Position numbers and translations under genes: made by a program | Assembly (NCBI RefSeq): GCF_036323735.1 | Contig: NC_086021.1 | Span: 135,141,476-135,205,475, forward strand | DNA: 64,000 nt | DNA from: Rattus norvegicus | Taxonomy: Eukaryota; Chordata; Mammalia; Rodentia; Muridae | Direction of reading: 5' to 3' | The notes under the pieces: generated by a model | Told to the model about the DNA's origin: nothing | Seen by the model: the letters and a program-made list of their open reading frames with translations, nothing else | Database searches by the model: none | Part shown: piece by piece, positions 1-12,339 of the stretch | Layout: each line of letters opens with the position of its first letter | Numbering within the stretch: position 1 is the first letter of the stretch

Positions 1-508
1 CAAAATGCTGCCAGAAAAAAAGCCTGAGTGCAAAGGCACAGGCTGGGCCAGAATGAAAGGGCAGAGGAAGAACGAGATAGTCAGAAATTTCATGATGAGA
101 CGATTACTTCATCCAGAAGACAAAACAATGCGAAAACACACTGCATCACTTAAAAATAACTACCAAATACCTAAAGCAAAGTAAATACGAAAATAAAAAC
201 AACTGCAGGAAGGAACAGCCCGGCCGTAGTTGAAGACATGGACATTCTTTTTCAGCAAATGGTACAAGTAGATATAAAAGATTCAGAAGCCACTATCAAC
301 CAATTTGATCTAATTAATATTTATAGAATACTATATAGAGATTGTAGAACACACGTTCTTTTCAAAAGCCTATCCTGTGGTTGCCAGGATATACCAAATG
401 CTGGTACATAAAACGGATCTGCCCACAGTGGTAATAAGTTAAAATTCAAGTAAGAAATGCTTAGAAAAAATCTTCAGTGTTTGGAAATGAAACAATATAC
501 TTAGACTA

Positions 509-560
509 AGCCCACAGGCCAGAGAAACCCACAGGCCAGAGAAGCCCACAGGCCAGAGAA
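509..560. repeat. 17-bp tandem repeat, three copies
   Basis: The unit AGCCCACAGGCCAGAGA is repeated three times head to tail with one substitution. Confidence 0.85.
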
Positions 561-665
561 GAACTGCAAGGTAAAGTCTGGACTACGAAATAGTGAAGAC
601 ACAGGATGCCCAGAGAGAATGCCATGTCCTTTAGATCTTTCTACCAGAAAAGAAGACAGGTACCC

Positions 666-772
666 AGGCACAGTGGTCCATGCCTGTAATCCCAGCATTC
701 TGTGGACTGAGGCAGGAGGACTGCTATGAGTTCCAGGCCATCTGGGGTTCGAGTAAAACTCTATCTCAAAAG
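666..772 (+). repeat. B1 SINE
   Basis: A 7SL-derived B1 body with CATGCCTGTAATCCCAGCA, GAGGCAGGAGGA and GAGTTCCAGGCCA motifs. Its A-rich tail has evolved into the adjoining GGA/GAA purine tract. Confidence 0.85.
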
Positions 773-776
773 AATG

Positions 777-958
777 AGGAGGAGGAAGAGAAAGAGGAAG
801 AGGAGGAGGAAGAAGAGGAAAGAGGAGGAGGAAGGAGAAGAAGGAGGAGGAAGGAGGAAGAGGAGGAGGAGGAAGAGAAAGAGGAAGAGGAGGAGGAAGA
901 AGAGGAAAGAGGAGGAGGAAGGAGAAGGAAGAGGAGGAAGGAGGAAGAAGAAGAGGAG

Positions 959-993
<35 letters not shown>

Positions 994-1058
994 GGAAGAG
1001 GAAGAGGAGGAGGAGGAAGAGGAGGAGGAAGAGGAAGAGGAGGAGGAGGAGAGGAAAA
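777..1058. repeat. Polypurine (GGA/GAA)n tract, ~280 bp
   Basis: Uninterrupted purines on the plus strand. The tract grew from the tail of the preceding B1. It creates spurious poly-Glu, poly-Arg and poly-Ser ORFs in several frames. Confidence 0.95.
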
Positions 1059-1111
1059 TCAATGATTCAAGCTTCTAGATCTAAGCTTTTTATCACCTAA
1101 AGAAAGTCTTA

Positions 1112-1230
1112 GGGGTTGGGGATTTAGCTCAGTGGTAGAGCACTTGCCTAGCAAGCGCAAGGCCCTGGGTTCGGTCCCCAGCTCCGAAAAAAAAAAAGAA
1201 AAAAAGAAAAAGAGAAAAAAAGAAAGAGAA
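1112..1230 (+). mobile_element. ID SINE (BC1/tRNA-Ala-derived) with target-site duplication
   Basis: The body begins GGGGTTGGGGATTTAGCTCA, with internal pol III A and B boxes (TAGCTCAGTGGT and GGTTCGGTCCC), followed by an A-rich tail. It is flanked by the direct repeat AAGAAAGTCTTAG (1100-1112 and 1231-1243), showing a recent retrotransposition. ID elements are highly amplified in rat. Confidence 0.95.
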
Positions 1231-1643
1231 AAGAAAGTCTTAGTTGGTAAAGTACCTGCCATGAGAGCATGGGGACCTGAGTTCAACCTCAAGGCAAAAA
1301 GATAAACAAAAAACAAACAAACAAACAAACAAAACCCATGCATTCCCCCAGTGCAGCAGGTCCATGGGTAAAGAGGCTTTGCAATGTGAACCTGAGGACT
1401 TAAGCTTGGCTCCCAGGAACCCACAAATAAAGTCTGGTGTGGTATAACACTCTTCTGTAATTTTACTACTTGTATGGTGAGGTGGGAGGTGGGACAGAAT
1501 TGCCTGGAAGCTATGATGCTAGCTATCCTGAAGTCCACAGAGCATCAGAAAAACAAGAGAAACTCTGCCCGAAAACAGGGTGGAGGATGAAAACCGACTC
1601 CTTCAAACTGACCTCTATACAAGCACCATGGCATACATACAAG

Positions 1644-1646
<3 letters not shown>

Positions 1647-1695
<49 letters not shown>
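1647..1695. repeat. (GA)n microsatellite
   Basis: Alternating AG dinucleotides with one GG interruption. Confidence 0.95.
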
Positions 1696-1762
1696 TAGCA
1701 AAATAAATGATAAATTCAAGGTAGAGGAAGGCAATAAAATAAATAGGTAGTGGCATTTGAGT

Positions 1763-1874
1763 TGAGCCAGGCATGGTGACTCATATCCTGTAAATCCAAC
1801 ACTCAGGAGCCTGAGGCAGGGGGATATCCCCCAGTACAAAACTAGAGTAGGCTACAGTTCCAGACTCTGTCTCA

Positions 1875-1906
<32 letters not shown>

Positions 1907-1915
1907 ACAATCCCC
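1763..1915 (+). repeat. B1 SINE with (CAAAA)n tail
   Basis: GCCAGGCATGGTGACTCAT start, GAGGCAGGGGGAT middle, and CTCTGTCTCAAAAAAACAAAAC tail place it as a diverged B1 whose A tail expanded as CAAAA repeats. Confidence 0.75.
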
Positions 1916-2239
1916 CCCTCACAAAAAGCAGCAAACAAAACAAAAATAAAAACAACAAAGACACAACGATAAGAGAAAAATAAGATTGGAGCTCAAGAAA
2001 CAACAAATAGTAACAAGTAATAATACAGCAAATAATAGAAAAACAACAACCAGAGAAAGGCCAATAAAACCATTACGAAGTCCAGTGGGAAGTCCTAGTG
2101 CATACGAGGGTTCATCTCTACACGTAATGAACTTCGGTAAACCAACAATAATGTACCTGACAGCTCTGTCTTGTCCAAGAGAAGATCTGTAAGTGTTCAG
2201 GACAAGAAGGGCGGCCCTCAGCGTCAAGCCATCCACCAA

Positions 2240-2560
2240 AGAAATGCAAATGAGCCCATGTAAATTGCAAGCCCTCCAATTATCTGCCACGCCCATGTAA
2301 TGGGTGCCCATGTCTGTTGGTGAGGGTGTGGATCTCCTGTTCCTCTGAGAAGGAAGGTGGTGTACACAATGGACCACCGCTTGGTGGTTTCTTAGGAAAC
2401 ATTTATCAAACTTGTGACAACAATCACATGGGATAAACGAGATACATGAAGCCCACAGGAAGACTGGTGCAAGGATACTCAGAGAAGCCTGATTCTTATT
2501 AGTGTGTTCCAGGGACAACACTGAAAGGTCAATCGAAGCACGGAAGCGTGACAAGGAACA
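2240..2560 (+). repeat. Old L1 3'-end fragment
   Basis: AAAGAAATGCAAATGAGCCC, GTCTGTTGGTGAGGGTGTGG and GGTGGTTTCTTAGGAAACAT resemble the ORF2-3' region of ancient L1. It is too decayed to encode anything. Confidence 0.5.
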
Positions 2561-2597
2561 ACATTCTCTAGTAAGAACAATTAGGGGAGGGGGGTGG

Positions 2598-2778
2598 TGG
2601 CTGGAGAGGTTGTTCAGTGTAAGAGCACTGACTGCTCTTCCAGAGGTCCTGAGTTCAATTCCCGGCAACCACATGGTGGCTCACAACCATCTGTAATGGG
2701 ATCCGATGCCCTCTTCTGGTGTGTCTGAAGACAGTGTACTTACATAAAACAAATGAATAAATCTTAAAAAAATAAACA
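2598..2778 (+). repeat. B2 SINE
   Basis: GGCTGGAGAGGTTGTTCAG, AAGAGCACTGACTGCTCTTC, ACATGGTGGCTCACAACCAT and GCCCTCTTCTGGTGTGTCTG are all B2 hallmarks; it ends in an AATAAATC-rich tail. Confidence 0.93.
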
Positions 2779-3927
2779 AGGATCCACTCATACATGGCAA
2801 CACAGAGTCGTCTCAAAACATTATACAGAGACAGCCTTTTCTCAGCCCGCGTTCAGTAACATGACCTCCATAAAGGGGCTGCAGGCCTCAGTTTAAGACA
2901 ATTTGTTCTAGACCTAAGGGAAAGTAAACACAGATGTACTCGGACAAAGCCTAACACCAAGTCCTTCCCTGAACTCTGCCATGTGTCTGTACACACATGT
3001 GCCATGTGTGTGCTAGGGCCCACAGAAAACAGAAAGGGCCTGGGGCTAAAAGTCACAGGTGGTTGTTAAAAGGAGGGAAGGGGGGATTGAAAATTAATAA
3101 TTTAGTGACAACGGACAGTCGTGGTGGTTGGCGTGTGCAATACCGTGGAGGCAGACGTGGAAGTGTTGTGAAGGCTAATGGGGGAGGCAGAGTAGTCAGT
3201 CCGTGGCTAGCCTAGGCTACTCAGTGTCTAGAGAAACATCAGGGGACAGTATCGTTTCCCTGACCCTGGCACTCAGAGAATCACCAGCAATCGTCACACA
3301 GTAATTTTGGTCTGAGAGTCTCATAACAGCAATGAATGTTATGAGGGAAGACAGATGACATTTCACTGTGGAAACTAGACACAAAATCTTGACCCAAGAG
3401 TTTGTCAGCCATCTGCGCCCAGCTGTGGTTTTGTTTTGCTGCTGTTTGTTTTCTTTCTTTTTTTTTTTTTTAAACATACGGTGATTAGGATCAGGAAGAT
3501 GGTGAGAAGGGAAAATTGTATGAAAGTTACTGATAACCAACTGTGGTGTTGCACACGTGTTATCTAGCACTTGGGATAGGGATGGGAGGATGGGAGTTCA
3601 AAGTCACCCCTGGCTACACAGCAAGTCAAGGGCAACCTGAAGTGTGTCAGCCTGGGTCAAAAGAAGCACTGAGGAGGATGAGGTGGAGGAGGGGGAGGGG
3701 GAGGGGAAGGGGGAAGAGGAGATGAATTCATGGAAAATCAATGGCAGCTCTGTGCACCAGTAATAGCCACCTAGAAAATGCACTAAAAATAACAGGTAAC
3801 ACTTGCAGGAGGAGGAAACTAAAAGGTATTGAAGTAGCCAGGAAACTCAAAGGACCTCTACGTAGACAGTTAAACCTCTATGCTACACAGGGCCACGTGA
3901 CAATAACATATTATAAAATTGGATACC

Positions 3928-4123
3928 GGGCTGGAGAGATGGTTCAGCAGTTAAGAGCACTGACTGCTCTTCCAGAGGTCCTGAGTTCAATTCCCAGCAA
4001 CCACATGGTGGCTCACAATCATCTGTAACAGGCATTTGATGCCCTCTTCTGGTGTGTCTGAAGACAGTGACAGCGTACCCACATATATGAAATAAATACA
4101 TCTTTTAAAACAATAAAATAAAG
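3928..4123 (+). mobile_element. B2 SINE with target-site duplication
   Basis: A full-length B2 from GGGCTGGAGAGATGG to an AATAAA-rich tail, flanked by TTGGATACC (3919-3927 and 4124-4132). Confidence 0.93.
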
Positions 4124-4185
4124 TTGGATACCATTACAAACACACCATTTCTCCTTAAAGTCAATGCAAGCTTAGTCAAAAGTCC

Positions 4186-4400
4186 AGGCTGGGGCTAGGG
4201 GAGACGGCTGAGTTGGTATAGGGATTGCAGAATCCAGAGCATCCACATAAAAAGCCAAGTCAGGCGGCTCATGTTTGTAATCCCAGTGCTGGGAGGTCAG
4301 ACTGGGATTCCTGGGGCTCCCTGTCCAGCTAGTCTAGCCTACTTGGCTGGTAAGAGACCCCATCTTAAAGATAAGGTAGCTGGCCCTTGACCTCTGGTCC
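4186..4400 (+). repeat. B3/B4-type composite SINE remnant
   Basis: A B2-like head (GGCTGGGGCTAGGGGAGACGG) runs into a B1-like body (GTTTGTAATCCCAGTGCTGG) and then into a CA microsatellite, the usual arrangement in rodent B4-type composites. Confidence 0.5.
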
Positions 4401-4411
4401 CCATGTATACC

Positions 4412-4449
4412 TACACAGACACACAGACACAGACACAGACACAGACACA

Positions 4450-4508
<59 letters not shown>
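4412..4508. repeat. (CA)n / (CAGA)n microsatellite
   Basis: CACAGA hexamers pass into about 27 CA dinucleotides, at the tail of a SINE remnant. Confidence 0.95.
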
Positions 4509-4512
<4 letters not shown>

Positions 4513-7500
4513 AAGTCCAGTTGGATTTTTCTAGAACCTTGATAAACTTAGTCTGAGTAAGGCATTTTCCCCGTTAGAAATGTATCCTATTGGTCTACTG
4601 CACAGCTACCGGAGAGAGTGTTGTGCAGCTGGAACCAGGAGGAACCCTCTCACCAGCCACTCAGGGAGCTCTTGGAGACAGAAGTGTAAAGGTGGATCCC
4701 ACAGTGTGTTTAGTAGGGGGTGTTGGAAACGATCCCCCTATGCAGAGAGCAAAGCTAAGTCTCTTCCTTGTAGCATCACGGCCAAGATGACCAACGACCC
4801 AGGAGGAAAGGGAAGTGACAGAGTTAGCATCGAGGATGACAGTGGATCCTGAGAGCAGCACTAGTGGGGCTGAGGCCTGGACCCACGTAATCCAAAGAAA
4901 ACCGACTCCCACAAACTGTTCTGCAGATGGGGACATAGACACGCTCGCGCAGGCACACCCACAACCCCACTCCCCATCCCTGGTTGGCTCCTCCCCTCCT
5001 TTTCAGGGCCCACTTTCTTCCTAAGTCACTTGTGCCCTTGCCCAGGCGTCTCTTCTTCCCAGGATGCTAAGGGAAGCTTCTGCAAACACGCTTGTCCCTT
5101 AACCTGCCCCATGTCTACTAACCCCAAAGTGATCAGACAGTGTCCCACCCTTGGCTCAGGCTTCACCTCTGGCTTCTCTCCCCTTGCTCCACTCAGTTCT
5201 GCTGTCCCATGTGCCCCCAAACCTACCAGGCATCCTGTCCCCGCTATGCCTCTGCTCACGCGCCAGTCACCTTCTCAGAGAGGACAACCACACTGCTGTC
5301 TACCCCCATCCTTGTTTTACTCCTTGGCTTGGCTATGTTAGCATACATCCTATTTCTGTTTTCTGTGCTGCCGATTGGGTGTCCCCACCCAAGGCCTAGT
5401 GCTCTGTCAGATTTGGAGATAGGATAAACCGGAGGGCACTGCTGTGCTCTCAGTGCCGGTCCCCCCTAAAGGTTTGGTCCCAACAAGAGATGGTGTCAAG
5501 AATGAAGCAGCCCCTAGCAACAAAATGGGCCAGAAGAGGGAGGAAGAACATTGGTTAGGATTCCTCAGAAGGGCAACAGAGCAGGCAGATAGCTATATGG
5601 CTTTCCAATATCACTTAAACTCCAGGGTGTCCCCAAAATCTACAGCTCCAGCAGAACACTGGGACATCGGGAATCCTCTACCTGTGCCCAGAAGGCCCCA
5701 GCAACTCTTAAGCATCTCCCTCTTTCTGCCTCAGTACTGCAACTCTTGCTACAAGGCTGAACTTTGTGGATTAGAGGCCTGAATTCAGGCCCTCGGGTTT
5801 TCAAGCCAAATACGTGCCCAGTTTCCCCAGTCTTGAAACTTTTTTTATGTTTTAAAAAAGTCTGAAGTCCCATGGCGTCTGAGACGTTTGAGGCTAGGCA
5901 TTTTCCGTTTTGTTTTGATTTCTTTCTGAGAGCTTGTTTAGAGGTTCAAGAGATCGACACAGCGACGTGTGTGCCCTTGACTAAAGATTGTTCCTCTTCC
6001 ATTTGGTCTGAGACCCAAACATGCAGGAGGGACACACATAAAATTGTGAGGGAGGAAGGGAACCCCTGCCTAGCCAGCCAGGTCAGCCTAATCAATGTGG
6101 GGGATCAGTAGGTGGCAGACATTGCAGCCAAATCAGCCTCAAATTCAAGGTGGGTTTCCCCATCAGTACATAACCAGCACAGACCAGGGTCCTGCCCTGC
6201 TCCCCATGTGGCTCCCTTAATTCACCATCCACCTGTAGGGACTTGAGCAATGTGGGTCTTGGATTCACTGAGTGGACCAACCAAGGACCTGGGGAAGCGA
6301 CCTTCTTGGCCAGCCTTGGTAGCTGAACCCATCCATGCTTCCTTGGACAGTCACTGATGCCTTCTACAGCTTCCCTGGAGCCTCCTGCAGCTTGCCACAG
6401 TAGGAGAGAAGACAGAAACAAGAGCATAGCCTCCCTCAAACCTCCCTTCGAGTCAGCAGAGGATCCCAAAGTCATTTCTTTGTAGCAAGCTCCAGAGGTA
6501 CCACTGTACCCACTGGCTCCAATCCCTGTGACTTCAACTCTCCCAATAGCTGGTTCTTCCTCTTCCCCAGTGCTGTGGAATCGGGGCCCCTCAAGGTGCA
6601 GAGCACACTCATGCACCCCACAGTGACCTGTGCATCAGCATGTCTGGCCAGGAGCAGGCAGAGCTGGCCAAGTGAACAGTCAGACTCCCGCAAGTCACCA
6701 CAATACATGGCATAGTTAGGAGTGAATGTGGCATTTAAGAACATCTCAGGTGATCACCAAAGGGAGAACCCATGGGCTCATTCACACAATGCCTTTGGAT
6801 GCAGAGTTTAATTTCACTTGTTCTGGGATGCCACAGGACCACTAAAGTCCTTAATAGGGTCCCCACACCAGTGACTTACATCATCCCACAGTGTGGGAAG
6901 CAGAGGGAAACTGGGTGTCTCTAAGATAAACCCAATAGAGACTGCTGTGAATGGGCAAGAAAGTGGTTCCAATTACAGCCGGGGCTTAGCTTTCACAGCT
7001 GCATGCAATGGCTTCTCAGGGTCTCCACGCAGGGACTGCTCTGTCACATGCTTGGCTGGTTTCTGCAGTTCTCATCATCAGTGGAGGAAGATTCCACAAC
7101 CCCTCTTCTCACACATCCTTCTTGACTCTGTCGCTAGAACCACATGACAGCATTGCTGAGTATGGCTGTCCACTTGGGGTACGGCCTGGTACCCTAAATT
7201 TGCAGCAGCTTTCCTTTGTTTATTTGTTTTAGGAGCAGAAAATTCCTCAGGTCTTTCCTTTGCACAAGCTGGAAGCTTAGCTGGGCAGGGTCTTTCCCTG
7301 AAGGTACTGCCCCACTCTCCCCCATTCCATTTTAGAACAAACCTTTCTTTAATCTTATCTCTTTCAGGCCTAGCTTTGGCTCCAGTGGTAAATTTCCCTG
7401 GGTTAGTTTTCATTTAAAAACTGTATGTTTTATATTTGGTTCTGCCTTGTTTGCTCTCTTTCACTGTAGAACTTCCTAACAGTGATCACTAATAACCACA

Positions 7501-7814
7501 GGGCAAAGAGGCAAAGGCATCTTTAGGCTGTACTGAAATCGCCTCTGTCAGGGAAATCAGTCCCTTTTAACTTAGCCTCCGGCAGATTCTTAGGACGGGG
7601 ACAGAAAGCAGCCACATTCTTTACCAAAATACCCCAAGAACGGTCTCTACTCCAGCTGTTAATATTGTTCTGAAGTCTCTTGAGTGGGGCCTCCACAGAC
7701 CACGCTGTCTTCTGTTTCCTACTCAGATAGCCCAGTAAGGCCTGTGTACAGCATTCAACAGCTTTCCTAGTACAAATTCCCAAAGCATCCTCCACTTCCT
7801 AGTGTCCACTTCTT
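4509..7814. other. Intronic sequence without recognised gene
   Basis: Largely unique or old repetitive sequence. The longest ORF (174 codons, minus, 6616-6092) lacks any recognisable domain and is not splice-bounded. A near-consensus CTCF motif (one mismatch) lies at 6105-6118. Confidence 0.5.
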
Positions 7815-8106
7815 ACTTACTTTTCTATTGCTGTGATAAAGACACCATGACCAAGCCAACATACAGAAGAGTTTATTGGGGGGCTTATGATATCTAAGGT
7901 TAGAGTCTATAATGGTGGAGCAAGGGCATGGTGGCAGAAACCTAAGAGCTCACATCTTGATCTTAAAGTTGGAGGCAGACAGAAGGGGTGGTAGTGCAAA
8001 TGTCTTGAAACCTCAAAGCCTTCCCCCAGTAACACACCTTCTCCAACAAGGCCACACCTCCTGATCCTTCCCGAGCAGTTCTACCAACCAAGTATTTAAA
8101 CATATG
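7815..8106 (+). repeat. Rodent DNA-transposon-like interspersed repeat (URR1-like)
   Basis: CTTTTCTATTGCTGTGATAA, GACACCATGACCAAG and AATGGTGGAGCAAGGGCATG resemble the abundant rodent repeat that I associate with URR1 (hAT-Charlie). The family name is from memory. A B2 is inserted at its 3' end. Confidence 0.5.
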
Positions 8107-8282
8107 GGGCTGGAGAGATGGCTCAAGGATTAAGAGCACTGACTGCTCTTCCACAGGTCCTGAGTTCAAATCCCAGCAACCACATGGTGCCTCACAACCA
8201 TCTGTAATGAGATCTGATGCCCTCTTCTGCTATGTCTGACAGCTACAGTGTATTCATATATAATAAATAAATAAAATAAAAT
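8107..8282 (+). mobile_element. B2 SINE with target-site duplication
   Basis: A full-length B2 with an AATAAATAAAATAAA tail, flanked by AAACATATG (8098-8106 and 8283-8291). Confidence 0.93.
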
Positions 8283-8710
8283 AAACATATGAACCTCTAG
8301 GTTCTTATTCAAACCACCATAACAGCCATACACATGAAAAAAATTAAATCTTTAAAGTACTCAAGCCTGGGTATTTGATGAAGAGGTCTGTTTGGTTCAT
8401 AATTGGTATCTGAAGGATCTGAACAGAATTCTGGGTGAGGGCTCCTCTGGGTGTATATAACATGTTGGAAAGCAGAGACACAGAGTCAGGCTTGCTTTTG
8501 CTTGTTTCTGTCCTTTTGGGAACTAACCAGGATCCTGTGAAAACTACATTGATCCCTTTAAGGCTTCATATGGTGAGATTTAATGCCCATGGTAAGAATG
8601 TAGGAACTGAATTCAACTATGATACTATACTGAGGGGAATTTTTGGATAGTACTGGGATAATGGGCTCAGGATGGAACCCCCATAATGGAATCTTGGTAG
8701 CTTCAGGGTT

Positions 8711-8884
8711 TTTGAAATTATTTATTTATTTTATATATATGAATACACTGTTGCTGTCTCCAGACACACCAGATGAGATCCCATTACAGATAATTATGAG
8801 CCACTACATGGTTGCTGGGAATTGAACTCAGGACCTCTGGAAGAATAGTCAGTGCTCTTAACCGCTGAGCCATCTCTCCAGCTC
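8711..8884 (-). repeat. B2 SINE (antisense)
   Basis: Reverse-complement B2: an ATTTATTTATTTTAT tail, then CCAGACACACCAGATGAGAT, ACATGGTTGCTGGGAATTGA and TGAGCCATCTCTCCAGC. Confidence 0.93.
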
Positions 8885-9490
8885 ATCTTGGTGGATTTGT
8901 AAGAGACCATAAGAGAAACTCATTTAAGTTCCCTATCTCTCCCCATGCAATGCCTTGGGCTGCCCAGGGGATGCTTCCAGTAAGAACCTATCACCAGACA
9001 GAGCTCACCTTGGAAAGCTTCGGAACAGAAGGTAAAGTCAACCTTTTGTCTTTATAACTTCCCCAGTCTGTGGGACTGTGATACAGACTAGACTAGATAG
9101 TCTAACAGATACTAGACTAATCTATGGAACACTAGCTGTTTGTCAGGTAGTTCTGAGCACACTGAGCACCCTTAGTGACGAGCCCACAGGTGGGTGTGGA
9201 CAGGAAGGTAGTGTCCTTTTCAATACAGACCCTGGTATCCTGTGACGGAAGGGCATAAGGCAGACAAAGGGCTGGGAGTAAGGATCTGTCAACCTTGCAC
9301 CCAAGCTATGGGGATCCTGGCTGAGTTCCCATCGCTACTCTTTCAAACTTTTTTAATTATGTGCCACCCCAGTGAACCACACAGGGGAAAAATCTGCTAT
9401 GATTTTCATTTCAAAGACCATCAAAGTGATCCCTGAGGTTAAAGGCACAGTCACAAAGCAAGCTAACGCAGGTATACCCAGCTCAGCCTG

Positions 9491-9493
<3 letters not shown>

Positions 9494-9559
<66 letters not shown>

Positions 9560-9624
9560 CGCGTGTGTATGTGCATGTATGTGTGTGTGCGTGTGTTTGT
9601 GTGCATGTGCGTGCGTGTGTGTGT
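9494..9624. repeat. (CT)n then (GT)n compound microsatellite
   Basis: About 25 CT units switch abruptly to GT units with ATGC and GCGT interruptions. Confidence 0.95.
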
Positions 9625-10589
9625 AGGGGCACCTGTGAGTTGAGTACTCAGTGTTAGTATAATACCTTCCCCTCTCTTGAGTTCATACCTGACCAGAACA
9701 CCTGTGGAACGAGTGTGTGCATTCTAGGCTACAGCAGTGTCTACCCAGAGTTTTTGTTTCTCTGGGACCTGTCAGACTCCAGATGCTGGGGAAATTGCCC
9801 TTCCCCCTCTTCATGGGAGGGGCCTCTCTCTTCAGGGTATCTGTAGCTTTGCCCTTCTGTTGTCTTGATCGCAGCACTTTCATTTTATCTCCAAGGTTTA
9901 AACTGTTGACTAGAGTACACCTCATGTCCTAACAAGACCTCAAGTCACCTGGGAGGTTCTTATGCCTCAAACACTTCCAGGATCTCACCATGGACTCAAG
10001 TCATAGGATCTTAGATGGAGGAGTTTCAGATCTAGGAAACAGACTGCTGGAGATCTTCAAATCACAGAATGGACATGCTGCCACACTCCTCTTCAGTCAG
10101 GGATTTCCTCTGAGGTGCCTAGGCTGTCTCAGCTGGGAAGCCTAGCCTCCTGGACAGGTCTGATCAGTAGTCATGACATCTACTGAGAGTCAGAGTTCTC
10201 AGGCCAGACCAACTTGGCAACAGGACGGCCAGGACTGGAAGGCATGGGAGGCAGGGCTGGAGGTCACAGGGACATTGGGAAGGGCTCCAGCTGGTGATGG
10301 GGTGTCATCCCCAGATGGCAGAGAGCCTCAGATGAAAATGGGGCTCATAATCAACCATCGTGTCAGCAGCATCCAACTCCCTGCTTGCTCCCTTGCCCTG
10401 ACCACTATTTTCCTGTCATTTGTTAATGATAGCATCAGCCCAGTCCTTGAACCTTGTTCCTTATTACCTCACATCCTTGGTGATGCCTTAGTCTCACACC
10501 TCTGTGTCCTCACCATGTGCCCATAGCAAACCTCCCCTCAGCCCACACTGCAGGTGGGTGCAACCTCTACCTCCTTCCTGATTTCACTA

Positions 10590-10960
10590 GACCCCTGTGC
10601 TAGGCAGAATAATGGCTCCCCAAATAGGTCCAAGATTGATGCAGGAACCCACAGGTATATCTGGTCACATGGCAGAAGGGGGTTCCAGCTGCAGATGAAG
10701 CTAATTAAGGTTGCTACCAGTTGACCTGAAAACAGGGATGCAACTTGGATCATGCAGGTATCTCAGAGTAAAGCAGAAGGGAAACCGGAAGAGAAGCCAA
10801 GACAGAAGGCTTTGTCTGATGATGAAATGGAGGAAGACACCTCAACAACCAGGTAAAGGCAAGGAAGTATTATTCCCAAGAGCCTTCAGGAGGAGAGCCC
10901 TGATTCACCCATGTCACTTTAGCAGGGAGATCTGTGCAGGCTTCTGGCTTACAGAACTGT
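10590..10960 (+). repeat. Ancient LTR/MaLR-like remnant
   Basis: GCAGAATAATGGCTCCCCAA, ACATGGCAGAAGGG, GCTAATTAAGGTTGC and a GAAGAGAAGCCAAGACAG segment follow the order seen in old mammalian LTR repeats. The family assignment is uncertain. Confidence 0.4.
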
Positions 10961-11023
10961 AGAGGGTTAAATAACTTTATGAGCATTTGAGGTATTACAT
11001 TTGCAATAAAAATGCTTTCCCCC

Positions 11024-11180
11024 GGGGGTTGGGGATTTAGCTCAGCGTTAGAGCGCTTGCCTAACAAGTGAAAGGCCCTGGGTTCGGTCCCCAGCTCTGA
11101 AACAAACAAACAAACAAACAAACAAACAAAAAACCAACCCCCCCCCCAAAAAAAACAAAAAACCAAAAACAAAAAAAAAG
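11024..11180 (+). mobile_element. ID SINE with (CAAA)n tail and target-site duplication
   Basis: The body GGGGTTGGGGATTTAGCTCA to CCCCAGCTCTGA is followed by AAACA repeats and a C/A-rich tail. The flanks share TGCTTTCCCCC (11013-11023 and 11181-11191). Confidence 0.93.
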
Positions 11181-11641
11181 TGCTTTCCCCCAAATCTACC
11201 AGGTCTGGTTGGAACCACAGATTATTCCTACAAACCAGCAGCCTCCTCCCTGTATCCCCCACCATGCCCCAGTACTCCTTGACCATCTCTCCTCACAGCA
11301 AGCTTTAACCCTTCCTTGGACTCAGTAAGAGCCTACCCACTTGCTGCACCCCCACTGTAACCCCTCCAGGATGGCTGCAAATGCCTCCATTAGGACCGGG
11401 TACTGCCCCTGTGGCCCCAGTCCTCCTCCTGTCTGCTCCTACAGGGGAAGCCAGGACTCTCACTAGAATTCCAGGCATCTTTCTCTAACTGAAAACATCC
11501 ATGACTCTGGATGGACGTCAGTGTCCTAGCAGAAGACTATGCCCACCCAGAGCTGTGTCTTCAAACTGGGACATGTGGAGTGTTCTCTTGAGACAGAAAA
11601 GAGACAAGCTGGGTCCTACATCCAGATGCCATATGTCTAGG

Positions 11642-11696
11642 ACAGAGGGGGAAGGAGGGAGGGGGGGAGGGAGGGAGGGAGGGAGGGAGAAAGGGG

Positions 11697-11738
<42 letters not shown>

Positions 11739-11757
11739 GAGAGGGGGGAGAGAGGGG

Positions 11758-11818
<61 letters not shown>

Positions 11819-11854
11819 GGGGGAGAGAGAGGGAGAGGGAGAGAGAGAGAGAGA
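11642..11854. repeat. Polypurine (GA)n/(GGGA)n tract, ~210 bp
   Basis: A near-perfect purine strand with GGGA, GA and GGGGGA blocks; only the plus strand is purine. It gives spurious Arg/Glu/Ser-Leu ORFs. Confidence 0.95.
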
Positions 11855-11917
11855 TTTTATATACACTAGTCAAAAATGCTCTCCTACTGAGCTATATCCT
11901 CAGTCTGTTTTTAACTT

Positions 11918-12060
11918 TTTATTTTGAGACAGGGTCTCATCAAGTTGCCCAGTCTGGCTTTCAACCTAGGGAGTCACTTATGCTCCTGTCTTTGCCTCCC
12001 TGGAAGCTGGACTTATAAGTCTGACCTACTAGGCCTGGCTGGATGTTCATGTCTAACAAC
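11918..12060 (-). repeat. B1-like SINE (antisense)
   Basis: GAGACAGGGTCTCATCAAG, CAGTCTGGCTTTCAA and a terminal CTAGGCCTGGC are a decayed reverse-complement B1. Confidence 0.65.
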
Positions 12061-12339
12061 CCTGGGGGACATTCCTGCCACTGGCATGGGACACACAGAC
12101 ACCATGACTGCTTATCTTTGAAGGTCTCGTACCTGTGAGTTTAACCCTGCCTCCTCTGAGAGTCCAGTGTTAGAGCCCCACACAGAGATTCAAGACCTCT
12201 CTAAGAATAAAAGGCAACATGCCTAGAGTGGAATATGCCTAGAGACCTCAGGCATTGAACCTGGGGTGGACATACTAAGTGTGCTTTTCAAAGCCCCTCA
12301 GATATTACACTGAACAGCCTCATCGAGAACCAAGGTCCC

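Noticed and set aside
680..1100. Poly-Glu, poly-Arg and poly-Ser ORFs of 98-132 codons
   Set aside because: They are translations of a purine microsatellite in the tail of a B1 SINE; no unique sequence is coded.
6105..6118. CTCF-like TCAGTAGGTGGCAG
   Set aside because: One mismatch at the first consensus base; kept only as a note, not as a site.
6092..6616. 174-codon minus-strand ORF
   Set aside because: No domain, no splice boundaries, and weak composition evidence; the length is compatible with chance in GC-rich DNA.
11501..11873. Arg/Glu- and Ser/Leu-rich ORFs
   Set aside because: They derive from the GA/GGGA purine tract.
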